A stretch of 64,000 nt of DNA from Cladopsammia gracilis (Eukaryota > Cnidaria > Anthozoa > Scleractinia > Dendrophylliidae), in assembly GCA_022457155.1 (NCBI GenBank), contig JAJGOT010000207.1, positions 942,501 to 1,006,500 on the forward strand, given 5' to 3'. How positions within the stretch are numbered: the stretch's first letter is position 1; every line of letters starts with the position of its first letter. This document shows positions 54,412 to 64,000 of the stretch, piece after piece. The translations under genes were made by a program, and so were the position numbers. A model generated the notes under the pieces. The model saw only the letters and a list, made by a program, of their open reading frames with translations, ran no database searches and was not told where the DNA came from.

Positions 54412-54783
54412 TATTTTTTTTCAAGAGATATATTTGCCATTTCATTTGATTAAACTTGTTTTAATTTCCTATCTTTTCAGGAAAAAAGGGACAAAGAAAT
54501 GTCTAAAGCCATGCAAGAAGGATTCTTAGAGGGGATGAGCACTGAGGAAATACACTCAAAGCATGCCATCATTCCCCCAGTTCAAAACACTGAGGTGCAT
54601 GTTCCAGACAGGAATGACGAAGATAGCAAAAGAGATTTGCTATACCGCCGGAGAATATTCCTCAAAAAGGCAAGAGCCATTGCAAGCAAGCATCGGATGT
54701 GGATCGCAAAAGTGTTGTTTCTTGTCTTAAAATTAAACAATCTGTTGCCTGTAAAAATGTTTGTTGGATCAATAGATAATGTA
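54412..54783 (+). CDS. Putative exon, duplicated (copy 2)
   Basis: This segment repeats 53,190-53,468 including the intron end and acceptor. It encodes the same peptide with a few changes (Q to H, R to H, A to E). Identity is high across intron and exon alike, so the duplication is recent. After ASK the sequence changes and the frame ends at 54,783. Confidence 0.45.
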
Positions 54784-54789
54784 TAGAAC

Positions 54790-55380
54790 TATTGGAGAAA
54801 TACTCTGCTTTTTAGGTCATTTTTGTCCTTGGTTTGAGAACCAGTTAAATGCAATGCATGCATAATTGACCACAAAATGGTGACTGGATGTTTTAGTGAC
54901 ATTCCTCGGAAACAAACTGATTTCTACAGCTACCACTCATTAGAATTTCAAGAACTTTGGCACAATAATAGTTCACAATATGCCTAACTCACCTGCAACC
55001 AAAAATTTTAAAATCTCAGGCTTAACATAGTTTTCCAAAAGGCTAAAATAAACAAAGGCAAATATCGCAGGTTGATTTATAACCAGTCATGTTGCCATGG
55101 CAACAACCCTAAGTTCATGAAAATATAAGTTTGACGCTTCATCGTATGCTTCACCAATTTTTGGCGGCACTTAAACGCTAGTGGTTTTAAAATAACAATG
55201 ATTGCCGCACAGGTCCAGTAGAACTGTATTCATCCACCTAAATTTTACCCAAGGTAATGGACATTAGATGGCTTTGATGTGACTCGAATAGTACATTATT
55301 TTGTTTCTTCGATATTACTATCTTTTATTTTATGTGAATGCAAAGGAAACCTAAACCTCCATCAGTGAATTTGATGTTTT
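54790..55380. other. Spacer, no supported gene
   Basis: AT-rich sequence with no recognised coding region or repeat. Confidence 0.4.
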
Positions 55381-55570
55381 TTCATATTGCATCATCGACA
55401 CAGCTCTTGTTACAACTGATATTGTTGCAGCTTTCGGTCTTAGCATTCTGTAGGCTAGAATTTTGGCTGTAGAAAGTGTCAAAGGTGTTTGCATGGTTCT
55501 AGTTTTATACCACTGATCTTTAGTGAATGACAATTTTTTATCCAATTGCATCGTTGTCACAGCCCTCATT

Positions 55571-56532
55571 AGGGACCTTAAGCATCGACGACGAAATAGG
55601 ACGACCACGCCGACCGGAAGTGAAATTCTCCTGCATGAACCTTCTGATCATGCGTTAGATAGTCAAAACGTCGTCCAGGATTCGTTGACGACGAAATTCA
55701 GGGAGGTTTGCCGTCGTCACTAAAACGTAAGTATAAAACTATAATTTTTGCGCGTAAATCACTCTTTTTCCCCCTTGTCATTCAGTACAAGTAGAAATAT
55801 ATTCTTTGTGGATTAGCAGAATCCAAATGTTAAGCACTTTGTCAATTTCTTCGCCTGCTAACTTGAATTTACTTTTCAGGTTCGGTTTGTCTGAAAACCT
55901 GAGTGATGGCAGAACAACCAGTCGGAAAGACAAGTAAGCTTTCCTCTGCTATCTTCTGAACCTGTTAGATTAGATGCTGTTCGTTCCCTGACAGGTTATG
56001 TTTACTCGTTCACTCTAGGTTGTACTATAGGATAAATGTTCATTTTTTCGTGCTAAAATTTAATTTCCCATGTTGTTTTTAGCCGCTAGTAAAGACAACT
56101 TTCCAGTGGACTCAGCTGGAACATGATGTGGCTATAAGGAGCCCTGAGAAAGGACAAATATGGGAGAACATTGCAGCAGCCGAAATTTAGCATAACTGCA
56201 AGTCAAAAGCAAAACAAAAACAAAAGCTGCGGGACGAACTTGAGAACTGCCTCCAAAATCTAATAATACAGGTCGTAAAGAACAATAAATTCGCCATCGT
56301 CGATTAAACCATCATCATAGCTTTTAAGATACAAGTACAGAGGTCTTTGAATGCCATAACAAGACTGTAACAAGACAAAGTTCTTCGCCAAAAAAAAAAA
56401 AGTCGTTGTCTGTCTGGGAAGCTGCACTGCTTAAACTTTGTTTTCCCCGCCAAAAACGAAACACTTGGCCCAGTCTGCCTTGGTTGCGAAACGTTGTCGT
56501 CGTCCGTTTCGTTGTCGATGCTTGAGGTCCCT
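55571..56532. mobile_element. Element E: PIF/Harbinger-like, 962 bp
   Basis: Inverted termini AGGGACCTTAAGCATCGACG and, complemented, AGGGACCTCAAGCATCGACA. ATT flanks both sides (55,568-55,570 and 56,533-56,535), a 3-bp duplication expected for PIF/Harbinger. The neighbouring uninterrupted repeat copy supports the insertion point. It contains a Myb-like exon remnant but no transposase, so it is non-autonomous. Confidence 0.75.
56083..56278 (+). pseudogene. Myb/SANT-like ORF remnant in element E
   Basis: After a TTTTTAG acceptor one frame encodes FQWTQLEHDVAIRSPEKGQI followed by WENIAAAEI and, after a stop, a Lys/Gln-rich helix (KQKQKLRDELENCLQNL). The W-x2-LEHD start and W-xx-IA spacing resemble the Myb-like second protein of PIF/Harbinger elements. 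It lacks part of the middle helix and contains a stop. Confidence 0.45.
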
Positions 56533-56749
56533 ATTGTTACATGTACAACTGATACTGATGCAACTTTCAGTCTTAGCATTCTGTAGGCTGGGGGTGGGGA
56601 AGGTTGTGCATGGTCAGTCTGCCCCTGTCCTTGCCAGAACCAAGTGACTGTCAAGCACATGCTTAGGGACCCTTGCTTAGGGTGACCAGCACCCGTGCAT
56701 TCAGTATATGGAAGGATCACCTGCAAAACGAAATCCCATGGCATAAAAT

Positions 56750-59290
56750 TATCAAAAGAGAAAACTTCATTCCTGAATTATTGAGCAACCTGGCCAAATA
56801 GTAAACACTGTACAACTTAAGATGACATTCTTTGAAACAACTTTTTCACTCCCACCATCCTCCTATAATTAATGTTGCACTGGTGCCCAGGGTGGGTACT
56901 AGGGTATGTTTTAAGTGGGTTTGTGCCAACTGGGTCTCCAAATTTGCACCTCGTTTAAGAAAGAATTGGCACTTAAAATAATGACCCGTTCTAGAAATAC
57001 AGGTAGGTCAATTTTTAATACCCTGTTGTAATTTCAAATGGCTGCTGATGATTTGAAGCTTTCGTGCATTTGACTATTATACCCTGTTCCAGGAAACGTC
57101 TTTTAAATCGATACCCGGATCTACATGTAGATCAAGAGTTCAAAAATCACGATACCGTTGGCGACACATACCCCCAGGTAGTCTCTGAGGAACAAATATT
57201 TCAATTATGATTGCATTGATTGGAGGTGATGGACAGGGTCAAGCTTATGTTCATGGTACCCAAGTCACCTCAAATTCAAAATGTCTTCTTGGCAGTCTAC
57301 CCAAATGTTATTATATCTTGCAATTTTATTTATAAACTCTCAGAGGTTGTTGAAATGCATAATGGGGAAATGATACTAGAAGTCTGTAAAAAGCAACTTT
57401 TTTGTAAACCTTACAGGACATAGGTTATCTCTAAATATAACGGAGAGTTTTTCATTTGGGTGAAAGAAGTAGGTTCCTTTCAAACAGTTTCATTTCGTAT
57501 TGACATTTAATGACATTAATACACATGTGGATTTATTCATTCAGTGACCTCCAGCATCCTAGAAAGTATACTGAATAGTGGAGTGAAAATCACATGATTG
57601 TGATAAATGCCTTATAAAAATAAAATTAATAATATTTGAGAATAGGAATCAGAGTCACTTTAAGGCTATCTAATATTTCTTCAGTTGATAATTATTGCTC
57701 AAATGTAAGGCTGTATATAATGAGTAACAGCAAAGTTTCAATATGCATAGAATGACAAGCCCTTGAGCTGAACTAACATTTTGCAAAGTGTTGTACTATG
57801 AAAAATTGACAGTGAAACTTGAGACAAAGGAAAAAAATGATACAAAATTGTCTTTGTATGGATCAAGGGCTTGTCTGCTTATGGTAGTACCTTAATTTTT
57901 AACTTTATAACTTAACTATTACAAAATTTGAGATGTTTAGGGTAAAAATTAGCAATGTTACAAACGTTCGAAGTTACGCTATTTTCTAAAAAATGGTCAT
58001 GACTTAATGTTGGTTGCAAAAGTTTTTTTACGTTCAGTGACTCTCCGTGAGTTCTTGCCACTCCCAAAGATGTCTAGAGATTCGGTTGCACCCATAGCAA
58101 GACTCCTCGACTCAAATGCGTGCGACAGAGCTATACTGAATGTTGAACTGATCATGCAACCAACATTACATCATATCACGTCACATTTTGACATTTTGGC
58201 CGTGCGATTTGAAAAAATGTTTGGTTTGATTCTTTAGAATAAAATGCAGCCCTGATAGCATTTCACATTGTTTTGGATTAAGGAATAGTTTGATTAATTT
58301 AATTTCATTTTTATTAACCGACTAAGAAAAGCAATTCAGGTTGGTATCATGTATCATTCAACAATATTTCTAAGAGTCACAGACAAGCTTTAGCCTAATT
58401 GAAAAGTGGGCATCCTGAATATTTTTTCCCATCATAAATTTTTAAAAGAATGAGCTGCAATTTTCATTAAGTTCTTCAAAGGGTGGGCATCCACAAGACA
58501 CCTGGACATAAGAAGCAAGAAATAAACATAGAAGAAAGTCAATGGATTATTGTTTATACACTTCATTTTTCAGAAAAAGAAGTTCATTTTGCAGCATTTG
58601 GTTAGTAGATTGTGAAAAAAACTCACAAAACAGCAGTCAGCAGTATAAAGTCACATGCATACAGTAAAAAACTACTGGATATAGATGGAAAGTACATAGA
58701 AAATACCTATAAATGTTGTTGATTATTCCAGTCTTTGAATCGAGAAACCTTCTAATTTTTCCCTGGAGTTTCGTTGTAGGTTTGATGACAACCAAAACTT
58801 AATTAATCTAGAATTTGACAGGTCTTTTCGCTCAGCCTTTCAATTAGAAGTTACTATGACTTTATTTCCATTACCTGTGACCCTATCTTTCCTTAGTGAA
58901 AATCGTTGTGCGATGAATTCCTGTACTTTTCAAATTAGGTTTGCCATGCCTTTAATAACACCTCAATACTGCAGTTTATTTTCTTTGCAAAATTTTTGCT
59001 CATTACTGATATATGTTATAACAGCATGGCTTTTGCAAGGACACTTGCTCCTTTGTATGACGATGATTTATGAAGGTTTTTAAACATCGTTTTCAGTGGT
59101 GTTTTAGTTATTGATTGTTAGTTTAAGCAAATACTGTAGTCAGTTCAAGTTCAGTTACAAACTTTGTTACAATAGCAATGACTGTATGAATGAGAAATGA
59201 TTTTTAAATGTATTCGACTGATCATTAAGAATATGCTACATAGTTCTGATGTGTTGACCATCCATATTCATTCAGATCATTTCCAGTAAC
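56750..59290. other. Long spacer, no supported gene
   Basis: A 13-bp inverted repeat (GACAAGCCCTTGA) borders 57,754-57,875 and may be a small foldback element. Short open frames at 57,220 and 58,007 have no recognisable motif. Confidence 0.4.
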
Positions 59291-59377
59291 ATTCTTCAGT
59301 TGATCCAATGCAACAACACCGCCATCAGTTCCTGGAACAAATCATATGCTTCACCAGGTGTATCTGGGTAAAAGTGT

Positions 59378-61120
59378 TTACTTTCCATAGCAAAATGAAA
59401 ATAGTCTTGGCAATCTCAGTTCATCTCTTAAACGGTCATCATCTTCAATATGCAAATCCATCTCGTGAATCTTCTCTCTTGACAGTGTGGCCTTGCATTC
59501 TACTCCACCGTAATGCTGAGGTAAGTGGTACAGCACATATGGAACCCCTTGAACAGTCCCAAACCTGGGTGGTCGAATTCTGTGGGTATTCCAATGAACT
59601 CTCACCTCATCAAGGTCCTCCTGGAGCACTCCAAGATCAATCCACCGCGAGGCTCGGCTGCGCCTAAAAAATGACCACCAGCATTCAATGCGCTAGTTAC
59701 TTGATGAGGAGCAATATTTGTGAGCCTTCAAACCAGATAATTCGTCATTTACCACCTTGTCTGAAATAACTCTGCATTGCTGCCACAGTTCCATTTTCAG
59801 TGCCACAATCTGTTCTCAGAAGGCGTAGACAACCAGCATTTTCTTTTACACGCTTGAGGAAAAGTTATGCAGGGACCTCAGGTTTGTTGTTTGACCTTTC
59901 AACTTCCAACCAAACGATTTTTCTACTATGGCCATCAATAGCTACATGAACTCTAAAAAAATGGCTTGAGCTTGTCACAGCCTCAAAAAAGTGAACAGAG
60001 GGTTTAGAAAATAAATAAGGATCAGAATTTCAGAGTGGCTTGAACAAGCTTTCTGCAAAGGTTCCTACACCTGCTACACCTGCACCTACTCGTAAATGGA
60101 AATAAGCACTTACTTCCATATCAGTGTTGCACAATCTGTCATATTTATCGCTTTTAGCAATATCTAGAGACAAATTCTCCTTACTGGTCCCCGTACATTT
60201 CTTATCATTAAGTAATGTTCCACATAAGAACTACCGTAAACTTCATTGTTCCACAGCATTGGCTCATTCCCACATAGAATATATTTGCTTTCAAGAATAG
60301 AGGAGGGGCTGATGGTTCATAATTATATTTCAGTTTAAAAATAAAGAAAATCCATTTGCATCAAATACATTTTAGGAAATGTCCGTGCTTAACCAATCAG
60401 AATAGCAGCAAACAATTGCTAATAATTTTGCTTCTTTGATATCCCCAAATACGATATCTTAAAACTTGCATGTTGTGCGATTAGGTCTCAGATTACTTGA
60501 AACGTTGAAAAAATAGACAAAATGCACCTTGAACCTTAACTTTTAAGCCGTTTCGAGTCTAGGCCAATGGGATCACTAGTTGTAACAATGGAAAAAGTTG
60601 ACATTCCATTGTGTATTGGCGTTATGCGTATCAACTTAAAAACTACAAAAGAAGCAATTAGAATTATTTTTTATATGCACTAATACAAGTATTGTTTATA
60701 AGATTTACAAACACAACACAAATCATACTATCAACATGCCAGCAGAAATTGGGATTGTAACTAGTATATGTCCACCTCCTGTGTCTCTTTTGTCTTGTAC
60801 CAGATGGATCTAGCTCCCGGAGAATATTAGCAATCCTTTTCCTTGGCACATGGATGATTCAGTCTTAGTGTGTGCCACACTGCTCTGTAACCGTGAAGTT
60901 CGCCTGGCCAAGATATTTCTCTTTGCCTGATTTCCCTAAGTTCTTGATCGCCAACCTCCACACCACGTCTACTGAGCCCGTAGTCACGAAGCCGTCATTT
61001 CAAAGTTGCAAGACTCAGTCTACTTGCATGTCAATTGTTTAGAAAGTCAGCAATGACTTGGTTTTCAAATCCAAGAGGAAAATAGTGTTCAATCAATCGT
61101 CTTAATTCCTCTCTGTCCAT
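59378..61120 (-). pseudogene. Integrase-core (rve-like) DDE protein, decayed
   Basis: Reading the minus strand from an ATG at 61,120: REELRRLIEHYFPLGFENQV and a helix-turn-helix-like LRDYGLSRRGVEVG with two stops, then HGYRAVWHTLRLNHP, RKRIANILRELDPSGTRQKR and NFCWHVDS (first Asp). Later, LRTDCGTENGTVAAMQSYFR (second Asp, near 59,800) and RIECWWSFFRRSR (Glu) complete a D-D-E set. The last part (59,629-59,378) encodes HWNTHRIRPPRFGTVQGVPY. Multiple stops and shifts are present. I recall this architecture from multi-copy 'integrase core domain' proteins in cnidarians and fish. Their exact transposon class is unknown to me. Confidence 0.65.
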
Positions 61121-61129
61121 TACATCTGC

Positions 61130-61900
61130 AATCCTGGACCTCAGGCCCTACGCATTTTTCCTGTTTACTTCCGTTTTTGCTTTTTTGTTAGCATTTGAGC
61201 CTTCTGGGCCTCCGCAAAAAGGACTGAAAGGCAGAATGAAAACTTCTGGGACATGTAAACATGTCCTGTATTAAAGTGTATTCATGGCCACAAGCTTTGA
61301 ACCACAAGTTACACTGGAGCATTGACAAAAAAATTGAGACTTTTACTAGATACAGCTACAACCCAAAGAAAACACTCACCTTGTCTACAACTGGAACAAA
61401 AGTTCGAGTTTACTGGCACTGCCGAAAAACAGTAGAGCAAAACCTCGTAAAGAGCCGCCATGCCGTGGGCAACTGGAGCTAGTTACACCATTTTCCGGAT
61501 CAAAGTGCTGCCATATTGGATTTCTTGTTGATGGCTGACAGAAAGAGCAAGAAAGGATCTAGATAGCCATCAAATAATGGCTACACGTAGGCAGGCTATG
61601 CTGTCAGAGCAGGCACTGGGAATGAATGATATTCTTGTGGCTACGCATCTACGCATCCTTATTCTTTCAACAATATATAGAGCATACAAATGCTACACAT
61701 TTGAAGGACTGGGGACAAATGGTTTTCTTGTGGCTATGCCTCTACGCATTTATTCTTTAAGCAATAAATGAAGCATAGATATGCTCGTTCTGTTCATGAC
61801 TGCTGCTGTGTACAGAATGAAAAATTAAAGGAAACAAAAAATGTTATGTTTATGCGTCGTTTGAAAAGCTTTCTTCCTGTATGAAAGGCTATAAAACCCA
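61130..61900. other. Spacer, no supported gene
   Basis: A short direct repeat (CTTGTGGCTA(C/T)GC(A/C)TCTACGCAT) occurs at 61,634 and 61,729. A frame at 61,261-61,482 has no recognised motif. Confidence 0.4.
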
Positions 61901-61919
61901 AGCACAAGGCATGAACCTA

Positions 61920-61984
61920 ACCTGTGATCAGGTGCTCTTTTTTCCAACTCCGAAAAAAAAAGGAGCATCTGATCTCAGGCTATC
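61920..61984. repeat. Foldback repeat
   Basis: CCTGTGATCAGGTGCTC and the complement of CCTGAGATCAGATGCTCC enclose a T-run and an A-run, giving a 60-bp hairpin. It is likely a miniature element. Confidence 0.65.
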
Positions 61985-61989
61985 ATGAA

Positions 61990-63010
61990 TCGGAAAACGG
62001 AGGGTGACTAAAATTCTGGATCCGCTCGGTTCGAAAATTTACCCCTTTCATGGCCGGAAGCTATGAAAGAAACCTGTTTTTACAACATATGACTATCTAT
62101 AAGATAATGTGCTTGCAAACAGGCATGTTTTAATGGAATGGCTGTCGAGAGAACTTATAGCAACCCAGGAGTTTTGTCCAACGTGCAACCAAGCCATGAA
62201 TTAAGTGGAATGTAACAACAGAAAAGATGGTTTTAAGTGGGAGTGCAGATGAACTGTCAACAGAAAGAGCCACTGAAAGGAAGTCAGCATTCATCAAAGC
62301 AGTTGGTTCGAGAAAAGAAGTCAATAGAAGAAACCAGTTTGCGTATACGAATCTTTCAATTCTAGAAATGAATCTCCTGCTCCAGTTGATTTAGCTCTAT
62401 GGTGTTTCACAGAGTATATTCTGTTACATTAAAAAAGCCAGTTTTTATTTTTGTAAGCAAACTATATAAACCCCATGCATACATTTATTATACATGTCAT
62501 GCAATTGTTTGTAGCTTTTTAATCCCAAATGTATGGGTCAGATAGCAAACCAGTCAGTCAAATAAAACAATTATGCCATTTGCATTTTCCAGATGTAGGC
62601 ATCAGAGATAATGTTATCCGCTTGCACGTTACTGTTGTAATACAAGTCATTACTTTTTCCCAATGGAGGCATAGTTAATGTTACTCACACGTTTTCATTC
62701 CCATTTTAATTAAGACTGTTGTTGTGTACAGTATGTTTTAGTTAGGTTTAATATTGTAGCTGAAAAGCCTATATATAAGGAGCGACAATAAAGTATGTAT
62801 GTATGTTTGATTTATAACGTTTTTCTGATGGAGGCATAGTTGTAACAATTGCAGAATACCTTGCAAATTAGATTCATGTTATGTATATGTGTTGGAACTC
62901 TTTGAAGAACAAGGCATGAAACAATAGGAACTATTGTTATTCAATATGATGCAAATAAGTTGCGGGGTATTCTGCAGTTTAGCCGACAAGGAAATTATCA
63001 GGTTTTTATT
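61990..63010. other. Spacer, no supported gene
   Basis: AT-rich, with a GTATGTATGTATG run near 62,793 next to a possible polyadenylation-like AATAAA (62,788). No coding region is recognised. Confidence 0.4.
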
Positions 63011-64000
63011 TACACGATAAACCGACACTGGGTGTGGCCATTCACTTCTAAAACAGTCTTATTTGGTCTCGTTATTTTCGTCCTTCGTCAATAGTAATGC
63101 AGTCTCAAGTGGCATGCGCCGCTTAAATAATTTTTCTGCTCATCTTGGCCATAAAGAAATGAAGTGCAAGATGGGAAAAATATCATATCAGAACCTAAGG
63201 CCATCGCCTCTAAATTTAACAAGTTGCTGTTCATCTTGGCCATAAAGAAATGAAGTGCAAAATGGGAAAAATATATCGGAACCTAAGGCCATCGCCTCTA
63301 AATTTAACAAGTTCTTTGCAACCACTGGATGTCGCATCACCAAAAATTGTGCTGTGTATCAAGGGATGCCTGGAAGAAATACGAATCTGTTATCCAACTG
63401 CATGATGGTAAAAATCTATGTGCACTTCAATGTGTCAGTTCTAAGGTTGTTTCAAAGATCTTGCATTCGTTGAAAGTCAACAAGGCAGCTGGACTGGACA
63501 AAATACCGGCAAGGTTATTGAGAGATGCTGAGGTGGAACGTGCTCCCTCAATAACATATCTCATTAATAAATCGATCACAGATGGAATTGTCCCAACCTT
63601 GTGGAAGGTTGCTCGTGTAACACCTTTGTATAAGGCTGAAGATAAACTTTTGGTGGAAAACTATAGGCCTATTTCTGTGTTGCCAGTACTAAGTAAAGTT
63701 TTGGAAAGAGTCGTACACACACAAACGAGTGCTTATTTGGATCACTTAGGATTGTTATACAAAGATCAGTATGGTTTTAGGCATGGTCGTAGTACAGTAC
63801 AAGCGGTGGGCCATTTGAATAATTCTGTGCTTGATGCCATGGACGGAGGTTAAGTCACTGGTATGCTATTTTTCGATATATCCAAGGCGTTCGACTCTAT
63901 AAACCATAGGATACTTCTGGAAAAACTAGAATCCATAGGATAATCAGCGAGAAGTCTGAGGTGGTTTAAATCGTATCTCTCAGACAGACGGCAATGCGTG
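63010..64000 (+). mobile_element. LINE reverse transcriptase, CR1/L2-like, runs off window
   Basis: Pre-RT sequence (KAIASKFNKFFATTG) is followed by RT motifs: NKAAGLDKIPARLLRDA, NYRPISVLPVLSKVLERVV, DQYGFRHGRSTVQAV and, after an in-frame TAA at 63,851, LFFDISKAFDSINH with the catalytic Asp. A second stop lies near 63,942. The element is thus inactive. The motif style fits CR1/L2/Rex-type non-LTR elements. The 3' part lies beyond the window. Confidence 0.8.
63137..63312 (+). repeat. Tandem duplication within the LINE
   Basis: The segment CTCATCTTGGCCATAAAGAA to AATTTAACAAGTT (63,137-63,228) is repeated at once at 63,229-63,312 with small differences and an 8-base deletion. Only the second copy continues into the conserved frame. 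Confidence 0.8.

Larger units (their letters stand above)
55382..56600 (+). repeat. Tandem repeat whose second copy is split by element E
   Basis: The phrase TTGTTACA..ACTGATA..TGTTGCA and TCTTAGCATTCTGTAGGCT occurs at 55,405-55,455 and again at 56,534-56,590; the shared upstream part (ATTGCATC...CACAGC) is at 55,387 and 55,547. Element E separates the two parts of the second copy. Confidence 0.65.

Noticed and set aside
1..64000. tRNA, rRNA or snRNA genes
   Set aside because: I found no convincing cloverleaf, rRNA or snRNA signature by eye. A tRNAscan-SE or Infernal run would be needed to exclude them.

Overview
The window reads as animal nuclear DNA, most likely from a cnidarian and probably an anthozoan such as a stony coral. 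The coding pieces are short, separated by GT-AG introns and AT-rich sequence, and belong to families that I know as multi-copy in coral and sea-anemone genomes: BEN-domain proteins, P2X7-C-terminal-like proteins, tyrosine-recombinase-like proteins, Penelope-like elements and several DDE-type transposase families. This assignment comes from family resemblance recalled without a database. I see no operons, bacterial signals, rRNA, tRNA or CRISPR. Nearly every recognisable coding region is broken or partial. The window is a graveyard of nested mobile elements with a few possible host-type exons.

Layout. 1-4,150: degenerate exons of unknown genes. 4,148-14,752: a small MITE (family A) split in two by a 10,335-bp inverted-repeat element (here 'element B', 4,196-14,530). 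Element B carries a broken transposase-like gene (4,816-6,668), a nested 2.5-kb inverted-repeat element with a small Tudor/chromo-like ORF (6,691-9,216), a roughly 120-bp minisatellite (9,595-10,335) and a BEN-domain gene (10,745-13,430). 15,341-17,316: a 1,976-bp non-autonomous element C with related termini and the same ATAT target, full of TAACGG repeats. 17,955-18,391: another MITE A inside a longer repeat. 19,546-20,556: broken RING/TRAF-type zinc-finger exons. 20,608-21,505: an inverted-repeat element with a LINE fragment inside. 22,530-27,785: a multi-exon gene related to tyrosine recombinases, interrupted by a Penelope-like tail.

28,990-30,660: fragments of a Ty3/gypsy integrase, a Penelope-like GIY-YIG domain (minus strand) and a LINE. 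31,521-32,100: a DDE-like transposase remnant. 33,000-33,520: an L1-like reverse transcriptase remnant. 34,790-35,450: PIF/Harbinger transposase remnant cut by an inverted copy of MITE A. 35,660-36,600: a Tc1/mariner remnant joined to a Penelope-like 3' end. 36,880-38,546: an intron-containing transposase-like pseudogene. 39,017-40,250 (minus): P2X7-like exons with a MITE in an intron. 43,600-46,420: simple tandem repeats and degenerate zinc-finger-like exons. 47,721-49,290: a direct repeat flanking a Rap1-type Myb exon. 49,524-56,532: several MITEs, a duplicated exon, and a Harbinger-like element with a Myb-like remnant. 59,378-61,120 (minus): integrase-core pseudogene. 63,010-64,000: a LINE running off the window end.

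The most notable structure is element B. Its exact insertion point can be read because the interrupted MITE has an intact sister copy in the window. Elements B and C share the terminus GTGACC and an ATAT target, and so appear to be an autonomous-size and a non-autonomous member of one transposon group. The BEN-domain gene lies wholly inside B, so it may be transposon-encoded rather than a resident host gene.
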